DNA from: Helicobacter rappini
GTDB lineage: Bacteria > Campylobacterota > Campylobacteria > Campylobacterales > Helicobacteraceae
Direction of reading: 5' to 3'
DNA: 64,000 bases
Assembly: GCF_900198625.1 (NCBI RefSeq)
Contig: NZ_FZPK01000005.1
Location: 1-64,000, forward strand
Numbering within the stretch: the first letter of the stretch is position 1; each line of letters opens with the position of its first letter. Of the stretch, positions 1-8,492 are shown piece by piece. Under the pieces are notes generated by a model. The model was not told where the DNA came from. It made no database searches and was given only the letters and a program-made list of their open reading frames with translations. Made by a program: the position numbers and the translations under genes.

Positions 1-225
1 TGTATTTTTTGTGGAATCTGTGTTAATTTGTGGGATTTTTCCTTGTGGTAATTTTGGTGGTAATTGCAATGCTTGTGTTGTTTGTGTATTCTGTGTGCTT
101 AGATTAGGATTAATGGTAGTATCTTGTGATTGTTTTAAAAGGTTTGTAGTCTTTAAGCTTTCAAGTGTATTGTTAATGAGATTATTATCATTTTCTCTTT
201 GTGTTGGTGTGAGTATGTATCCCAT
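1..225 (-). CDS. Partial hypothetical protein running off the left edge (N-terminal 75 codons)
   Basis: An open frame reads leftward from an ATG to the window edge without a stop. The start is preceded by AAAAAGG six bases upstream, a good ribosome site, and an in-frame TAA lies just before it. The visible part begins MGYILTPTQRENDNN and is rich in Asn, Thr and Gln with a Pro/Lys stretch near the cut, so it is hydrophilic and probably disordered. I do not recognise the family. It could belong to a mobile element or be a secreted or structural protein, but nothing visible decides this. The plus-strand frame over the same bases is Cys/Val-rich and looks like a shadow. Confidence 0.55.
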   Translation of the reverse strand, partial: MGYILTPTQRENDNNLINNTLESLKTTNLLKQSQDTTINPNLSTQNTQTTQALQLPPKLPQGKIPQINTDSTKNT

Positions 226-317
226 GCAATGCCTTTTTTAAGTATTTGCATGAGAATAGCAAAGCTTATAAATTAAGTATATGTCGGTTATATGTGTTCG
301 TTTCATACCACTTACAA

Positions 318-350
318 CAAAGCCATAAGGCTTTGCCTTGCATTTGCAAG
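318..350. terminator. Tandem hairpins downstream of the small hydrophobic ORF
   Basis: CAAAGCC (318-324) pairs with GGCTTTG (329-335) across a four-base loop, and CTTGC (337-341) pairs with GCAAG (346-350). They lie just beyond the stop of the minus-strand small ORF and could end its transcript. The following T run is weak, so termination is an inference. Confidence 0.35.
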
Positions 351-368
351 TATTCTAAGGTTATTTAT

Positions 369-374
369 TATAAT
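369..374 (+). promoter_or_regulatory. Candidate antisense promoter (-10 TATAAT)
   Basis: A perfect TATAAT on the plus strand. Transcription from it would begin around position 381, inside the last codons of the minus-strand small ORF, and would run antisense across the whole ORF and its leader. In Helicobacter the -10 element is the main promoter determinant, so absence of a clear -35 does not argue against it. This is the placement expected for a type I antitoxin RNA. Confidence 0.4.
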
Positions 375-375
375 C

Positions 376-453
376 TTATTTCAGCAAAGCTAACATTAAG
401 CTTAAAAAAGATATAATAAACCCAAGAATTGTAAGCAGCAATTCGAGCTTCAT
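376..453 (-). CDS. 25-residue hydrophobic peptide, candidate type I toxin
   Basis: A 25-codon ORF starting MKLELLLTILGF and ending in Lys, with one uninterrupted membrane-spanning stretch of Leu, Ile and Phe. The ribosome site AAAAAGGAG is among the best in the window and sits six bases before the ATG. The 5' leader contains two mutually exclusive hairpins, a perfect minus-strand TATAAT lies upstream of the leader, and an opposing TATAAT lies at the 3' end. Single-span peptides of 20-40 residues encoded opposite an antisense RNA are the known form of type I toxins, for example AapA/IsoA in H. pylori. I see the layout, not a recognised homologue. The alternative is a small membrane protein or a leader peptide. 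Confidence 0.55.
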   Translation of the reverse strand: MKLELLLTILGFIISFLSLMLALLK

Positions 454-469
454 TAAAACTCCTTTTTAC

Positions 470-518
470 AAGGCTGTTTAAATTTACCCGAAAGGTTGCA
501 GCCTTTTGGGTAGCAACC
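470..518 (-). promoter_or_regulatory. Mutually exclusive leader hairpins of the small ORF
   Basis: On the minus-strand transcript GGTTGC (518-513) can pair with GCAACC (499-494). The overlapping segment AAGGCTG (505-499) can instead pair with CAGCCTT (476-470), which ends next to the ribosome site. Both pairings are perfect and share position 499, so only one can form fully. This is the design of a translation switch. Confidence 0.45.
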
Positions 519-526
519 TCAATGTA

Positions 527-532
527 ATTATA
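527..532 (-). promoter_or_regulatory. Candidate toxin promoter (-10 TATAAT)
   Basis: A perfect TATAAT on the minus strand. A start 7-8 bases downstream would fall near 519-520, so the transcript would begin directly with the GGTTGC arm of the first leader hairpin. That places a 5' stem at the RNA end, as is common for type I toxin messages. Confidence 0.4.
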
Positions 533-569
533 TCTACTATTTGCTTAACTTCTTTTGAATTCTTAATAT

Positions 570-675
570 CTATTCTAGCTTGTCGTGTTGAGCGATAGCG
601 TTACATCTCTACTTACATAAAAGCTAGATTTTTCGACTTTTTCAAAGTCTCGTGCAATCCGCAAGGATTTTACCC
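570..675. repeat. Copy of a dispersed non-coding repeat
   Basis: The segment contains TGTCGTGTTGAGC, later TTTTTCGACTTTTTC, then a CCGCAAGGATTTTACCC block. Related wording recurs near 22441-22480 (TTGTCGTGTTAAGCC) and 38548-38600 (TTTGTCATTTTGAGCC), and a similar CCCGTAAGGGTAAAA block occurs at about 38813. The copies are diverged, so this is a family by resemblance rather than exact identity. Confidence 0.4.
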
Positions 676-752
676 ATACTTGCAAAAATAACAAAGTAAG
701 CAAACAAAACCAAATTCCAATATTTGCGTATTTGCTTTTAAATCTTTATGTG

Positions 753-799
753 AAAAAATAGCTAGGAGTTACCTAGAGGTCAATGACTAGCTATTTTTT
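753..799. terminator. Strong bidirectional hairpin
   Basis: AAAAAATAGCTAG (753-765) is perfectly complementary to CTAGCTATTTTTT (787-799) around a 21-base loop. Because the arms end in A and T runs, it reads as a terminator in both directions. No gene is recognised immediately on either side, so what it terminates is unclear. Confidence 0.5.
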
Positions 800-854
800 T
801 ATATAATCTTTGAAATGAAACGCCAAAGATGAATTTCACTATAAAGACACACTA

Positions 855-1013
855 TTAAGGCATAGGGTCTCCAAGCCTTGTCCTTGTTATAACCCCTTGT
901 GCTTCTTTAATCCATACTTCTAAATTATCTGCATATTGCACCACAACAAGAAAATGTGAGTCAAGAGATTTTTTAAAAATAATAATGTAAAAATATTCTA
1001 CATTATTATTTTT
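855..1013 (-). pseudogene. Gene remnant: C-terminal coding fragment without a start
   Basis: The minus strand is open for 52 codons up to a TAA and gives protein-like sequence, including EVWIKEAQGVITRTRLGDP. There is no usable ATG, and an in-frame TGA with AT-rich DNA lies upstream. It looks like the last part of a decayed gene rather than random sequence. The family is not recognised. Confidence 0.3.
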
Positions 1014-1464
1014 TCATAATTAAAATATTAACTATAAAAAATGTTCTTATTATTATAGTAATTATGTGCAGGGAGTTATGAAAGCTGCAGGAATAACAAA
1101 ATTTTACAGTTAAAATAACTAGACTATGACAAAAAAATATGTGTGATTTGTATTTTTTTAATGTATAATTTCTGCCATTTAAAAATAAGGAAAGCTTTAT
1201 AAGCTGGTTATTAATGCGTATTTATAAGAGATTTATGTTTATATAAATATAACTTATTGTAATACTCATTAAAATATTACATTATGTTGCTAAAAGAAGC
1301 ATGGTTTTGTGTTTCAAAGAAATATTTGTGGTATTTTCGTAACACTTAACTTTGAATATTTTTAGTAATATGTTTATTTAGTTTTCATATTTTTAATGTT
1401 TGATTTTTGCCTAATGTTAGGCTAACACAAAGTAGTTGATGGAAAAATTAAGGAGTGAGATTCT

Positions 1465-3432
1465 ATGTCAAGGAAAATGTCATTAAGTATCGTTATTGTG
1501 CTTGTGTTGTGTTTTACCTTTTTTGGTGTAGTGGAGTATGTAAAGCAACGCAATATGTTTATTGGGAATAGTATTGCTGAAAATAATAATCGCGTAAAAG
1601 TCATGACAACTTATGTTGATATCCTTATGAAAAGACAATTTGATTTTGCAGAAAAAGTAGCAAAGGATCTCTCGCGTAATCACGAACAATTCTTCACAAG
1701 AAGTAGTTTGCCTGCATATTTACATAGCATAGCTATGGTGTCTGGTGTATTGCAGGTTTATGTGTCTTGGAGTAATGATGGATTCACATATACCGCGGCA
1801 AAGGCTGAAGAATACAAAGTAAGGACCATGAAATATAGCGATGGTAGGGTATATGATGCAAGGGAGCGTCCATGGTTTCAGCAAGCATTGCAAACACAAT
1901 CGGTAGGCAATACAGAGCCATATAAAGATGTAGCAACGGGAAATGGCGTTATTACCATATTTGCACCCATTAAGATAGATAATAATGTCGTTGGGGCGGT
2001 TGGCGTTGATGTAGATTTAGTTGAGTTTGCTGCAGATATACGCGCAATAAAAACGGATAAAAGAGAAGTTTCTATCTTTAGAGATGTTTTCTATGTGCAT
2101 CCAAATCAAAGCTTTGTTATGGCAGAGGGTAATCCAGATGCAAAGCATTCACTCTCTGTTGGAAAAGCTGCTGCTAAAAGTGGAGCGCCATTTGACTTTC
2201 ACCGCATGGGAGAGAGTGATAAGAAGCATGGAATCTGTCAGCAGTCTTCACTGGATTGGTCTGTATGTATTGTGAGTAGTGAGAACGAATATAAACCGCA
2301 TTTAATTGGATTATTTTTATCAAATGTTGTGTGGTTTGTGGGTATTATTATCGTTGCTGGGGCAGTTGTCGTCTTGGTTGTGCGTAGAAATTTGCAGCCA
2401 TTAAATGTTATAGAATCTGATTTAAGTGCATTCTTTAAATTCCTAAGCTATCAAAGCAAAACACCACCAAAGACAACGCTTATAAAAAATAAAGATGAGT
2501 TTGGCAAAATGTCGCATAGAATCAATAAAGAAATTGAAGAAATTGTCGCATTAAGACATGATGAACAAAGTCTTTTACAAAGTATAAATGATCTTATTGC
2601 AGAAGCAAAAGATGGTAGGTTTGGATCTCAAATTGATATTGTAAGTAATAATCCAAACTTGCAAGGCGTTGTTGATGCACTTAATACAATGAGCGGTATT
2701 TTAAAGAAAAATATTTGTGCAGATATTGCGCGTATTAATATTGTGCTTGATGCAGTTTCTAAGGAAGACTATTCGCAACAGATTAATGAGCCAGTTGGTA
2801 TTGAAACAGGTATTAATATCGCAATAGCACAATTTGCAAATATGCTAAAAATGAATGCGGGACTAATTGACAAACTTGCAAGTTATAGCAAAAGCTTAGA
2901 TGATAATACGCGAAACCTACATAAAAGCAGTATGCAGCAAGCACAAGGTGTAGAGGATACAGCTGGTTCGATCGCACATATTACAGAATCTATTGGCAAT
3001 ATCAATGAGCAAAGTAAATCTATTATCAAGCAAAGTGAAGATATTAAAAGTGTAATTGGCATTATTAGAGATATTGCCGATCAAACCAACCTTTTAGCAT
3101 TGAATGCAGCGATTGAAGCAGCAAGGGCAGGAGAGCATGGCAGAGGCTTTGCAGTTGTAGCTGATGAAGTGAGAAAACTCGCAGAGAGAACGCAAAAAAG
3201 TTTGGGTGAGATAGAAGCGAATACGACAATATTAACACAGGGTATTATGGATATTTCAAGCCTTATTTCCGAGCAAAACGATAAGATATTGCATATTAAT
3301 GATAATATTTCTGCAATATCAGAGGCAACACAAGAAAACGCTGATATAGCTGATAGCACACATGAAGTCGGCGCTAAGATTTATGAGATTGTAGAGAGTG
3401 TAAGCACACAATTGGCAAGTAAGAAGTTTTAG
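1465..3432 (+). CDS. Methyl-accepting chemotaxis protein with a Cache-type sensor
   Basis: A 655-residue membrane receptor that senses a ligand outside the inner membrane and signals to CheA/CheW. A first membrane segment at about 5-24 is followed by a periplasmic region of about 250 residues with dCache features (YVSWSNDGF, the [12 protein letters not shown] motif, GAVGVDVDL). A second membrane segment lies at about 283-307 and a linker follows. The signalling hairpin carries the family core [20 protein letters not shown] near 535-555. No C-terminal methyltransferase-docking pentapeptide is visible. AAGGAG lies eight bases before the ATG. It is monocistronic and the ligand cannot be told from sequence. 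Confidence 0.93.
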   Translation: MSRKMSLSIVIVLVLCFTFFGVVEYVKQRNMFIGNSIAENNNRVKVMTTYVDILMKRQFDFAEKVAKDLSRNHEQFFTRSSLPAYLHSIAMVSGVLQVYVSWSNDGFTYTAAKAEEYKVRTMKYSDGRVYDARERPWFQQALQTQSVGNTEPYKDVATGNGVITIFAPIKIDNNVVGAVGVDVDLVEFAADIRAIKTDKREVSIFRDVFYVHPNQSFVMAEGNPDAKHSLSVGKAAAKSGAPFDFHRMGESDKKHGICQQSSLDWSVCIVSSENEYKPHLIGLFLSNVVWFVGIIIVAGAVVVLVVRRNLQPLNVIESDLSAFFKFLSYQSKTPPKTTLIKNKDEFGKMSHRINKEIEEIVALRHDEQSLLQSINDLIAEAKDGRFGSQIDIVSNNPNLQGVVDALNTMSGILKKNICADIARINIVLDAVSKEDYSQQINEPVGIETGINIAIAQFANMLKMNAGLIDKLASYSKSLDDNTRNLHKSSMQQAQGVEDTAGSIAHITESIGNINEQSKSIIKQSEDIKSVIGIIRDIADQTNLLALNAAIEAARAGEHGRGFAVVADEVRKLAERTQKSLGEIEANTTILTQGIMDISSLISEQNDKILHINDNISAISEATQENADIADSTHEVGAKIYEIVESVSTQLASKKF

Positions 3433-3473
3433 TGATACGAATTTATGCTAGATTGATTAATCTAACATCTCTA

Positions 3474-3502
3474 ATATATCTTAAGAACTCTTTAAGATAT
3501 AT
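3474..3502. terminator. Perfect 11-bp inverted repeat after the chemoreceptor gene
   Basis: ATATATCTTAA (3474-3484) and TTAAGATATAT (3492-3502) flank a seven-base loop about 40 bases after the chemoreceptor stop. The stem is AT-only apart from one pair and no T run follows, so it may be a weak terminator, an RNA-stability stem or an operator for dnaG. Confidence 0.35.
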
Positions 3503-3645
3503 CGCCTTAAAAGATAGCCAAAGCCATAAATAAATCATTGAAAAAATAAATTTTTTATTTCACTACATTATACTTATGCTACATATGGGTTATCTCACCC
3601 AAAACTAGCTACAATATCATTTTAGAAACATTAAAGAAGGATAAA

Positions 3646-5298
3646 ATGGCAAGATTCACAGAGGCAAGTTTAGCCCATTTATATGAATCAATTGATATTG
3701 TAGATGTTATCACACAATACATTGATGTGCGAAAAGTTGGTGCAAACTTTATGGCATTATGCCCTTTCCATGATGATAAGACACCTAGCATGTCAATCAG
3801 TGCAATAAAGGGCTTATATCATTGCCATGCGTGTGGTGCAAGTGGAAATGCAATCCGCTTTGTCATGGAGTATGAGCGATTATCTTTCCATGATGCCGCA
3901 CAAAAGATTGCCGCCCTTTTTAATGTGGTATTAGCATATGAGAAAGGTTATGTCGAAACAAAAAAAACTAATCTCTTACCATCTCTTGCCCTATTTTATC
4001 ACAACAATCTTTTCAAGCATAATGATATGTTGCAGTATCTTTTTTCACGCGCTATTAATGAAGATTCTATAAATGAGTTTGAGATAGGGTATAGTGGCAA
4101 TAGTTATGATACCTTGCGTTTTCTTGATGAGCAAAAGCTAAGTCGCAAGGAAGCGGTTGAATATGGTGTTTTAACACAGGGAAATGACAGAGATTATGCG
4201 CGTTTTGCAAATCGCATTATTTTCCCTATACATTCAAGCACAGGCGTTGTTGTGGGTTTTGGTGGCAGGACTTTGAGTGCTGATAAAAATGTGGCAAAAT
4301 ATCTTAATTCCCCACAAAGCAAGGTGTTTAATAAATCAAAGATTCTATATGGCTATCATTTAGCAAAGCAGATGATCTACAAACAAAAAAGCATTATTGT
4401 ATGTGAGGGCTATCTTGATGTGATTATGCTGCATCAAGCAGGATTTAAGAATGCGGTAGCCACACTTGGGACAGCCTTAAACGAGGGACATTTATATCTA
4501 TTAAATAAGGATAATCCGCGAATATATATGTGTTATGATGGTGATAATGCAGGGATTAATGCCGCATTTAAAGCAGCAAAATTTCTCTCACAAAATAGTA
4601 AAGATGGTGGTGTCGTCATACTAAAAGATGGGCTAGATCCAGCAGATATGATCGCACAAAATAAAATCGAGCTTTTTAAAGATGCTCTCAACAATGCAAT
4701 GCCTTTTGTGGAATTTGTGCTTAGACATATCATTAAAGATTTTGATATAAATAATCCCATGCAAAAGCAAAATGCACTAAAAGCTTGCAAGGAATATTTG
4801 CATACCCTTACACCCTTTTTGCAAGATGAGTATAAGCAAAAATGTGCGTCATTATTACAGATTAGTCCCATTTATTTAGATACAAAAAATCAAAAGACAA
4901 ATCATATAGAAATGCCAAAAGATAGCACAAATAATTTTGCTGAAGAAAGCATTTTATATAATATGCTAGAACATAAAGAGCATTTCTATCTTGCAATCAA
5001 CTTTTTAACAAAAGAGCATTTCCAAACATATCGCCATGAATTTCAACTCATTTGCAATCAGGATTATGATAACGACAGAATCTATGCTTTGCGATTTAAA
5101 ACTAAAGCAAAGATTCTAAATGATGAAGAGTTTAAAGAACAATTGCGTATATTCTTACTCCAATACGCACAAGATATGCTACCAAAAATTGCTATTTCAC
5201 CCATTGAATCTAGTCTAAAATTCCAGCAAATAAAAGCCCTGCATGAAAATATCGCAAAGCTAAAAAGGGGAGAGCTTGTGTCGGTTGGTATGGTGTGA
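3646..5298 (+). CDS. dnaG: DNA primase
   Basis: Makes RNA primers at the replication fork together with the replicative helicase. The N-terminal CHC2 zinc finger is complete, with C39, H42, C60 and C63. It is followed by the catalytic core and a TOPRIM region carrying the acidic motifs VCEGYLDV and YDGDNAG near residues 253 and 297. The C-terminal third is helical and fits the helicase-binding domain. The length of 550 is normal for the phylum. AAGAAGG lies just before the ATG. It stands alone, without the usual rpsU or rpoD neighbours of other phyla. Confidence 0.97.
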   Translation: MARFTEASLAHLYESIDIVDVITQYIDVRKVGANFMALCPFHDDKTPSMSISAIKGLYHCHACGASGNAIRFVMEYERLSFHDAAQKIAALFNVVLAYEKGYVETKKTNLLPSLALFYHNNLFKHNDMLQYLFSRAINEDSINEFEIGYSGNSYDTLRFLDEQKLSRKEAVEYGVLTQGNDRDYARFANRIIFPIHSSTGVVVGFGGRTLSADKNVAKYLNSPQSKVFNKSKILYGYHLAKQMIYKQKSIIVCEGYLDVIMLHQAGFKNAVATLGTALNEGHLYLLNKDNPRIYMCYDGDNAGINAAFKAAKFLSQNSKDGGVVILKDGLDPADMIAQNKIELFKDALNNAMPFVEFVLRHIIKDFDINNPMQKQNALKACKEYLHTLTPFLQDEYKQKCASLLQISPIYLDTKNQKTNHIEMPKDSTNNFAEESILYNMLEHKEHFYLAINFLTKEHFQTYRHEFQLICNQDYDNDRIYALRFKTKAKILNDEEFKEQLRIFLLQYAQDMLPKIAISPIESSLKFQQIKALHENIAKLKRGELVSVGMV

Positions 5299-5495
5299 TA
5301 GGAATATATGCGTTTTTATGCAATATAGTGTCACCTTTTATAAAATTACGCTTTTTGCATGTGAGAGCGCATCTAAAATCTTAGTCATTTATATTGTTGA
5401 TAATATATGAGTTAATCTATATAGCCGCATAAAGAACACATGGCAACATACGACCTAGGTTTTGGACATTGATAGATTATTACAAGATTGCTGTC

Positions 5496-6380
5496 CTACA
5501 CACCCCACATAAATTTTGGCATGGCAAACATTTGTGCTTTTGTCGCTATGCTATCTGTAAGTTTATCAAGCAATACTTCCATTTTATCTTTTTTTAGCCA
5601 TACAATCTCTTCTACACCACTTAGATTCTGTAATATTTTCTCTACTTTACTCATGCTATTTACACCATCTATTAAGCCAAGTTTTAGGGCATTACTTGCA
5701 CTAAAAATCTTGCCTTCAGCAAAATCTAGATGATTTTTAGTCTTTAGTCTTTCACCCCTTGCGGCGATCACATCAGTATAAAACATTTTGTATTGTTCTT
5801 GTGTGAGATTGTTTATAAACTCTTTTTCTGTGTTTTTCCATTTACGCGTGATTGAGCCTATCTCTTTATATTCACCAGCACTAACCCCTTGCATTTTTAT
5901 GCCTATTTTATCCATTGCTTCTTCAAAGTTTGGCGCACTAAAGATTACACCGATAGACCCTATTAATGCACCACGATTTGCATAAATGCTATGTGCATAC
6001 ATTCCTGCATAATAGCTACCACTTGCCATAAGCGATTGTGTATAGGCTACAACGGGGATTTTTTCATTGAGTTCTTTTATCATATCTGCTATTTCAATAC
6101 TCGCTCCCACAGCCCCGCCCGGTGAATCTATAAGCAGTAAAACCCCTTTAATATCATCATTTTTCTTAATAGCTTCTATTTGTGCGGCAAAGCTTTCACT
6201 CTCATAAATAGGGAAGTTTAGATAAAGTTTTGCTAGATTTGGTTTAGATTCTATCTCTTCATCACTTGCAAGAGTGGCTAAAAAAAGCACAATAAGAAGT
6301 AATACCACAACCTTAAAATAAGTATTAATAAAATCAAAAATACCCTTAATGCCCTTCCATAACACATGAAATATTTGCAT
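5496..6380 (-). CDS. sppA: Signal peptide peptidase SppA (peptidase S49)
   Basis: An inner-membrane serine protease that degrades cleaved signal peptides. From the chosen start MQIFHVLWKG an N-terminal membrane anchor (about 22-38) leads to a single S49 domain. The nucleophile Ser is in MASGSYYAG (about S120) and the general-base Lys in GEYKEIGS (about K172), the Ser-Lys dyad of the short, Bacillus-type enzymes. An upstream in-frame ATG 48 bases earlier would add a hydrophilic stretch with no ribosome site, so I prefer the internal start. The gene is single and divergent from the YagU-like gene. Confidence 0.92.
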   Translation of the reverse strand: MQIFHVLWKGIKGIFDFINTYFKVVVLLLIVLFLATLASDEEIESKPNLAKLYLNFPIYESESFAAQIEAIKKNDDIKGVLLLIDSPGGAVGASIEIADMIKELNEKIPVVAYTQSLMASGSYYAGMYAHSIYANRGALIGSIGVIFSAPNFEEAMDKIGIKMQGVSAGEYKEIGSITRKWKNTEKEFINNLTQEQYKMFYTDVIAARGERLKTKNHLDFAEGKIFSASNALKLGLIDGVNSMSKVEKILQNLSGVEEIVWLKKDKMEVLLDKLTDSIATKAQMFAMPKFMWGV

Positions 6381-6498
6381 AATAATCCTTTGCGTAAATA
6401 TAGGGCTAGTATTATACTCTATTTTCAATAATGGCTTTGTTGGGTGCTGCTTGAAGTATTTGTGTATAATTGCAAAAAGTAGATATACAAGGAATAGT

Positions 6499-7020
6499 AT
6501 GCAGGTTTATACAAATCTTAGTAAGATATATCGCGTATGGATAAGCCTTTTTATCGGCGTGATTGTAGGGAGTATTGGGAGTGTTGTAAGGATTGGCTGG
6601 GAGGTGCTATTCCCCCTGTCTTTACAAATGCCCTTAGATTCTAACGCAGAGTATATATTGCAGTTATTATGTATTGATTTGAATCTACTTAGTTTGAAAT
6701 ATGTGTTTAGTGATGGCTACGAGTGGAGTGTAGTCTATCTTGTATGGCAGTTTTTATTTTCGATTTTTTTTAGTTTGTTTTATATTTTATTTGCGGAATT
6801 TTGGCAAAAGCTAAAATTTGCACATGGAATCTTTTATGGCATTATGTTGTGGCTATGTGTGTATGTTTTATTTCTGCCTTTGTGCGGATTTGTAAGAGTA
6901 GATTCTATGTTTAGCTATTATGTATGCAGCTTTATAGAATCTTTACTTTGGATATGGATTATCGAGCTTACAAGAAGGGATTTGCGTAATAGAATCACAC
7001 ACGAAAGAGATCCATTCTAG
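6499..7020 (+). CDS. YagU-like inner-membrane protein (DUF1440 family)
   Basis: A protein of about 173 residues with four predicted membrane segments: a GVIVGSIGSVVRIGWEVLFP stretch near the N terminus, two more around 75-95 and 105-125, and one near 140-160. Length and layout match the DUF1440/YagU family, linked by others to acid resistance in E. coli but without a known mechanism. The start used here has AAGGAA upstream; an in-frame ATG 48 bases earlier does not. The gene converges on the lapB-like gene, and its stop lies nine bases from that gene's C tract. Confidence 0.75.
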   Translation: MQVYTNLSKIYRVWISLFIGVIVGSIGSVVRIGWEVLFPLSLQMPLDSNAEYILQLLCIDLNLLSLKYVFSDGYEWSVVYLVWQFLFSIFFSLFYILFAEFWQKLKFAHGIFYGIMLWLCVYVLFLPLCGFVRVDSMFSYYVCSFIESLLWIWIIELTRRDLRNRITHERDPF

Positions 7021-7023
7021 TGG

Positions 7024-8088
7024 CTAAATGGGGGGGGGGGGTGTTTGCGTGGGAATAGCGATGGGATTTATCGTAGCGATTTCTGCACAAGCACTGCAGC
7101 GATAGGTGTAGAAAGGCGTTTGCGTATTGCATGAATTGCAACTATAAGTAAAGCTAATATCTGCCTTTATATGTGAGTATAATAATAAAAGCTGCAATAC
7201 TTCAAGCGTAAAATCTTCACTCTTTTGATATCCACTCACAAAGCCCTTGGCATGATAAATTGCCATTAAATCACTTCTATTCGCAATAAAATCAAAAGGC
7301 ACTTCATGTTTTTGAAAATGCCATAAAATATCAATATAGGGCATAATATCTTGCAGTAATAGAATCTTTTGCCAAAATAGCCCGACATTATAAAGCCGAA
7401 AATGCCGCAGGATAATATTTCTTAGCGTAGGGTCTTTTTCATAAAACATGAGTAGCTTTTCTTGCTGGTCTGCTAGAGAAATATGATGACTACTGCATAG
7501 CTGCATAACTTTTAGATAATTTTTAGTATGCCATATTTTTTTCATGGAGGATTTAGAATCAGCATTTGCACTCACAATCTCTTCTAAGCTATTTAATGCT
7601 TCTATGGCTTCATCATAATGTTTTAGATTCTCACAGGTTCGCATATAGTATTCAAGAATGCGGATATTATGCGGATAATAACGCAAAATTTCCAAAAAGA
7701 TATTTTTACTTCTCTCTAAAAAACCAGCCCTATAATAACTATCACCGAGTAACTCTAGAATCTCTAGCTTTTCGTGCATCTCAAGTGGCTTTTCACTCAA
7801 GGTTTTATAAATGGCAATGGCTTGTTCATAATCCCCTGCTTTTGCATAGGTCTGTGCGATTAATATGAGTGTTTGCGTAGCATTTTTAGCGTGAGCGATA
7901 AACTCATCGATATTTTGCTGCAAACCAATACTATCAAACTGCTTACCTAAATTATCGATTAAATCTTGCTTTCGCTTATGTGCTCTAGTCCGCTTTAAAG
8001 AATCTAAAAAAAATACAAATGCTACCATAAATAGCAACGCAAGTATGCCAAATATCGGGTTTCTATACGCATTTAATATTTCAATCAT
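7024..8088 (-). CDS. lapB: LapB/YciM-like TPR protein with a C-terminal zinc ribbon
   Basis: The layout is that of LapB, the inner-membrane adaptor which in E. coli controls LpxC turnover by FtsH and hence lipopolysaccharide synthesis. An N-terminal membrane anchor (about 10-28) is followed by TPR-like helices (EQAIAIYKTLSEKP and similar) and a C-terminal rubredoxin-like site with two CxxC pairs in SCNSCNTQTPFYTYRCSAC, followed by a TINPI that resembles E. coli TIKPI. The length of 354 is slightly short. The last codons fall in a run of twelve C, so tract slippage would change the C terminus. Assignment is by domain order and the zinc motif; function in this organism is inferred. Confidence 0.75.
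   Translation of the reverse strand: MIEILNAYRNPIFGILALLFMVAFVFFLDSLKRTRAHKRKQDLIDNLGKQFDSIGLQQNIDEFIAHAKNATQTLILIAQTYAKAGDYEQAIAIYKTLSEKPLEMHEKLEILELLGDSYYRAGFLERSKNIFLEILRYYPHNIRILEYYMRTCENLKHYDEAIEALNSLEEIVSANADSKSSMKKIWHTKNYLKVMQLCSSHHISLADQQEKLLMFYEKDPTLRNIILRHFRLYNVGLFWQKILLLQDIMPYIDILWHFQKHEVPFDFIANRSDLMAIYHAKGFVSGYQKSEDFTLEVLQLLLLYSHIKADISFTYSCNSCNTQTPFYTYRCSACAEIATINPIAIPTQTPPPPI
7030..7041. repeat. Homopolymeric tract G12 (C12 on the coding strand)
   Basis: Twelve G residues on the plus strand, the longest G/C run in the window, lie in the last codons of the lapB-like gene. At length 12 the frame ends in four Pro, Ile and a stop. At 11 it would end in Phe-Ser-His, and at 13 it would run on for about nine more codons. 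Runs of this length are typical phase-variation sites in Helicobacter. Confidence 0.8.
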
Positions 8089-8492
8089 GTTATGCCTTAT
8101 TGGAATCTAATTTTTGTATTATAGCTTAGAATGTTTTTAAGATGGTGTTTGTGTGTTTAGAAACAAGTTTGTTAAATGGGACTAATGTATAGTGTAGAAA
8201 CACACTTTATCAAACTTGAAAGCATACAAGTTTTTGCTTGCGTAAGAAAAAATCAAGGACATCGTGACACCATGTCAGATACTTTGCTATACTCAACACA
8301 ACAGCTATTAGATTCTAGAATAAACACAATGAAATATTGGGTATAAATCCAAAGTTTTTTCATTTAATACTTAAAATGAAATTGTAGCCAAAATCCAAAT
8401 TCTACATTTCTAGGGGAGGGGGATGCAAAATCGCACGATTACAGATGCCAAAAATTATGCCCCACCCGGATATTTGACACAGAAACCAGAAA
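8089..8492. other. Intergenic region with no supported gene
   Basis: A plus-strand frame at 8185-8346 (53 codons, MYSVETHFIKLES) has only a weak GGGA before its ATG and no recognisable homology, so I do not call it. A short stem CACAGAAA/TTTCTGTG overlaps the 3' end of the next minus-strand gene and may help end its transcript. Confidence 0.4.

Larger units (their letters stand above)
226..1464. other. Gene-poor region of about 1.2 kb
   Basis: No conventional gene is seen between the left-edge gene and the chemoreceptor. The stretch holds the candidate toxin-antitoxin locus (318-532), a dispersed-repeat copy (about 570-675), a strong hairpin (753-799) and a minus-strand gene remnant (855-1013). 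An 11-codon ORF at 1078-1113 follows a good ribosome site (GGGAG) but is too short to judge. The mixture suggests a degraded accessory region. Confidence 0.6.

Noticed and set aside
11-241. Plus-strand 76-codon frame at the left edge
   Set aside because: It is rich in Cys, Val and Phe and has no ribosome site, and the opposite strand carries a better frame with AAAAAGG before its ATG.
8185-8346. 53-codon plus-strand frame between lapB-like and Cj0069-like genes
   Set aside because: Weak GGGA site only, no motif or homology seen.
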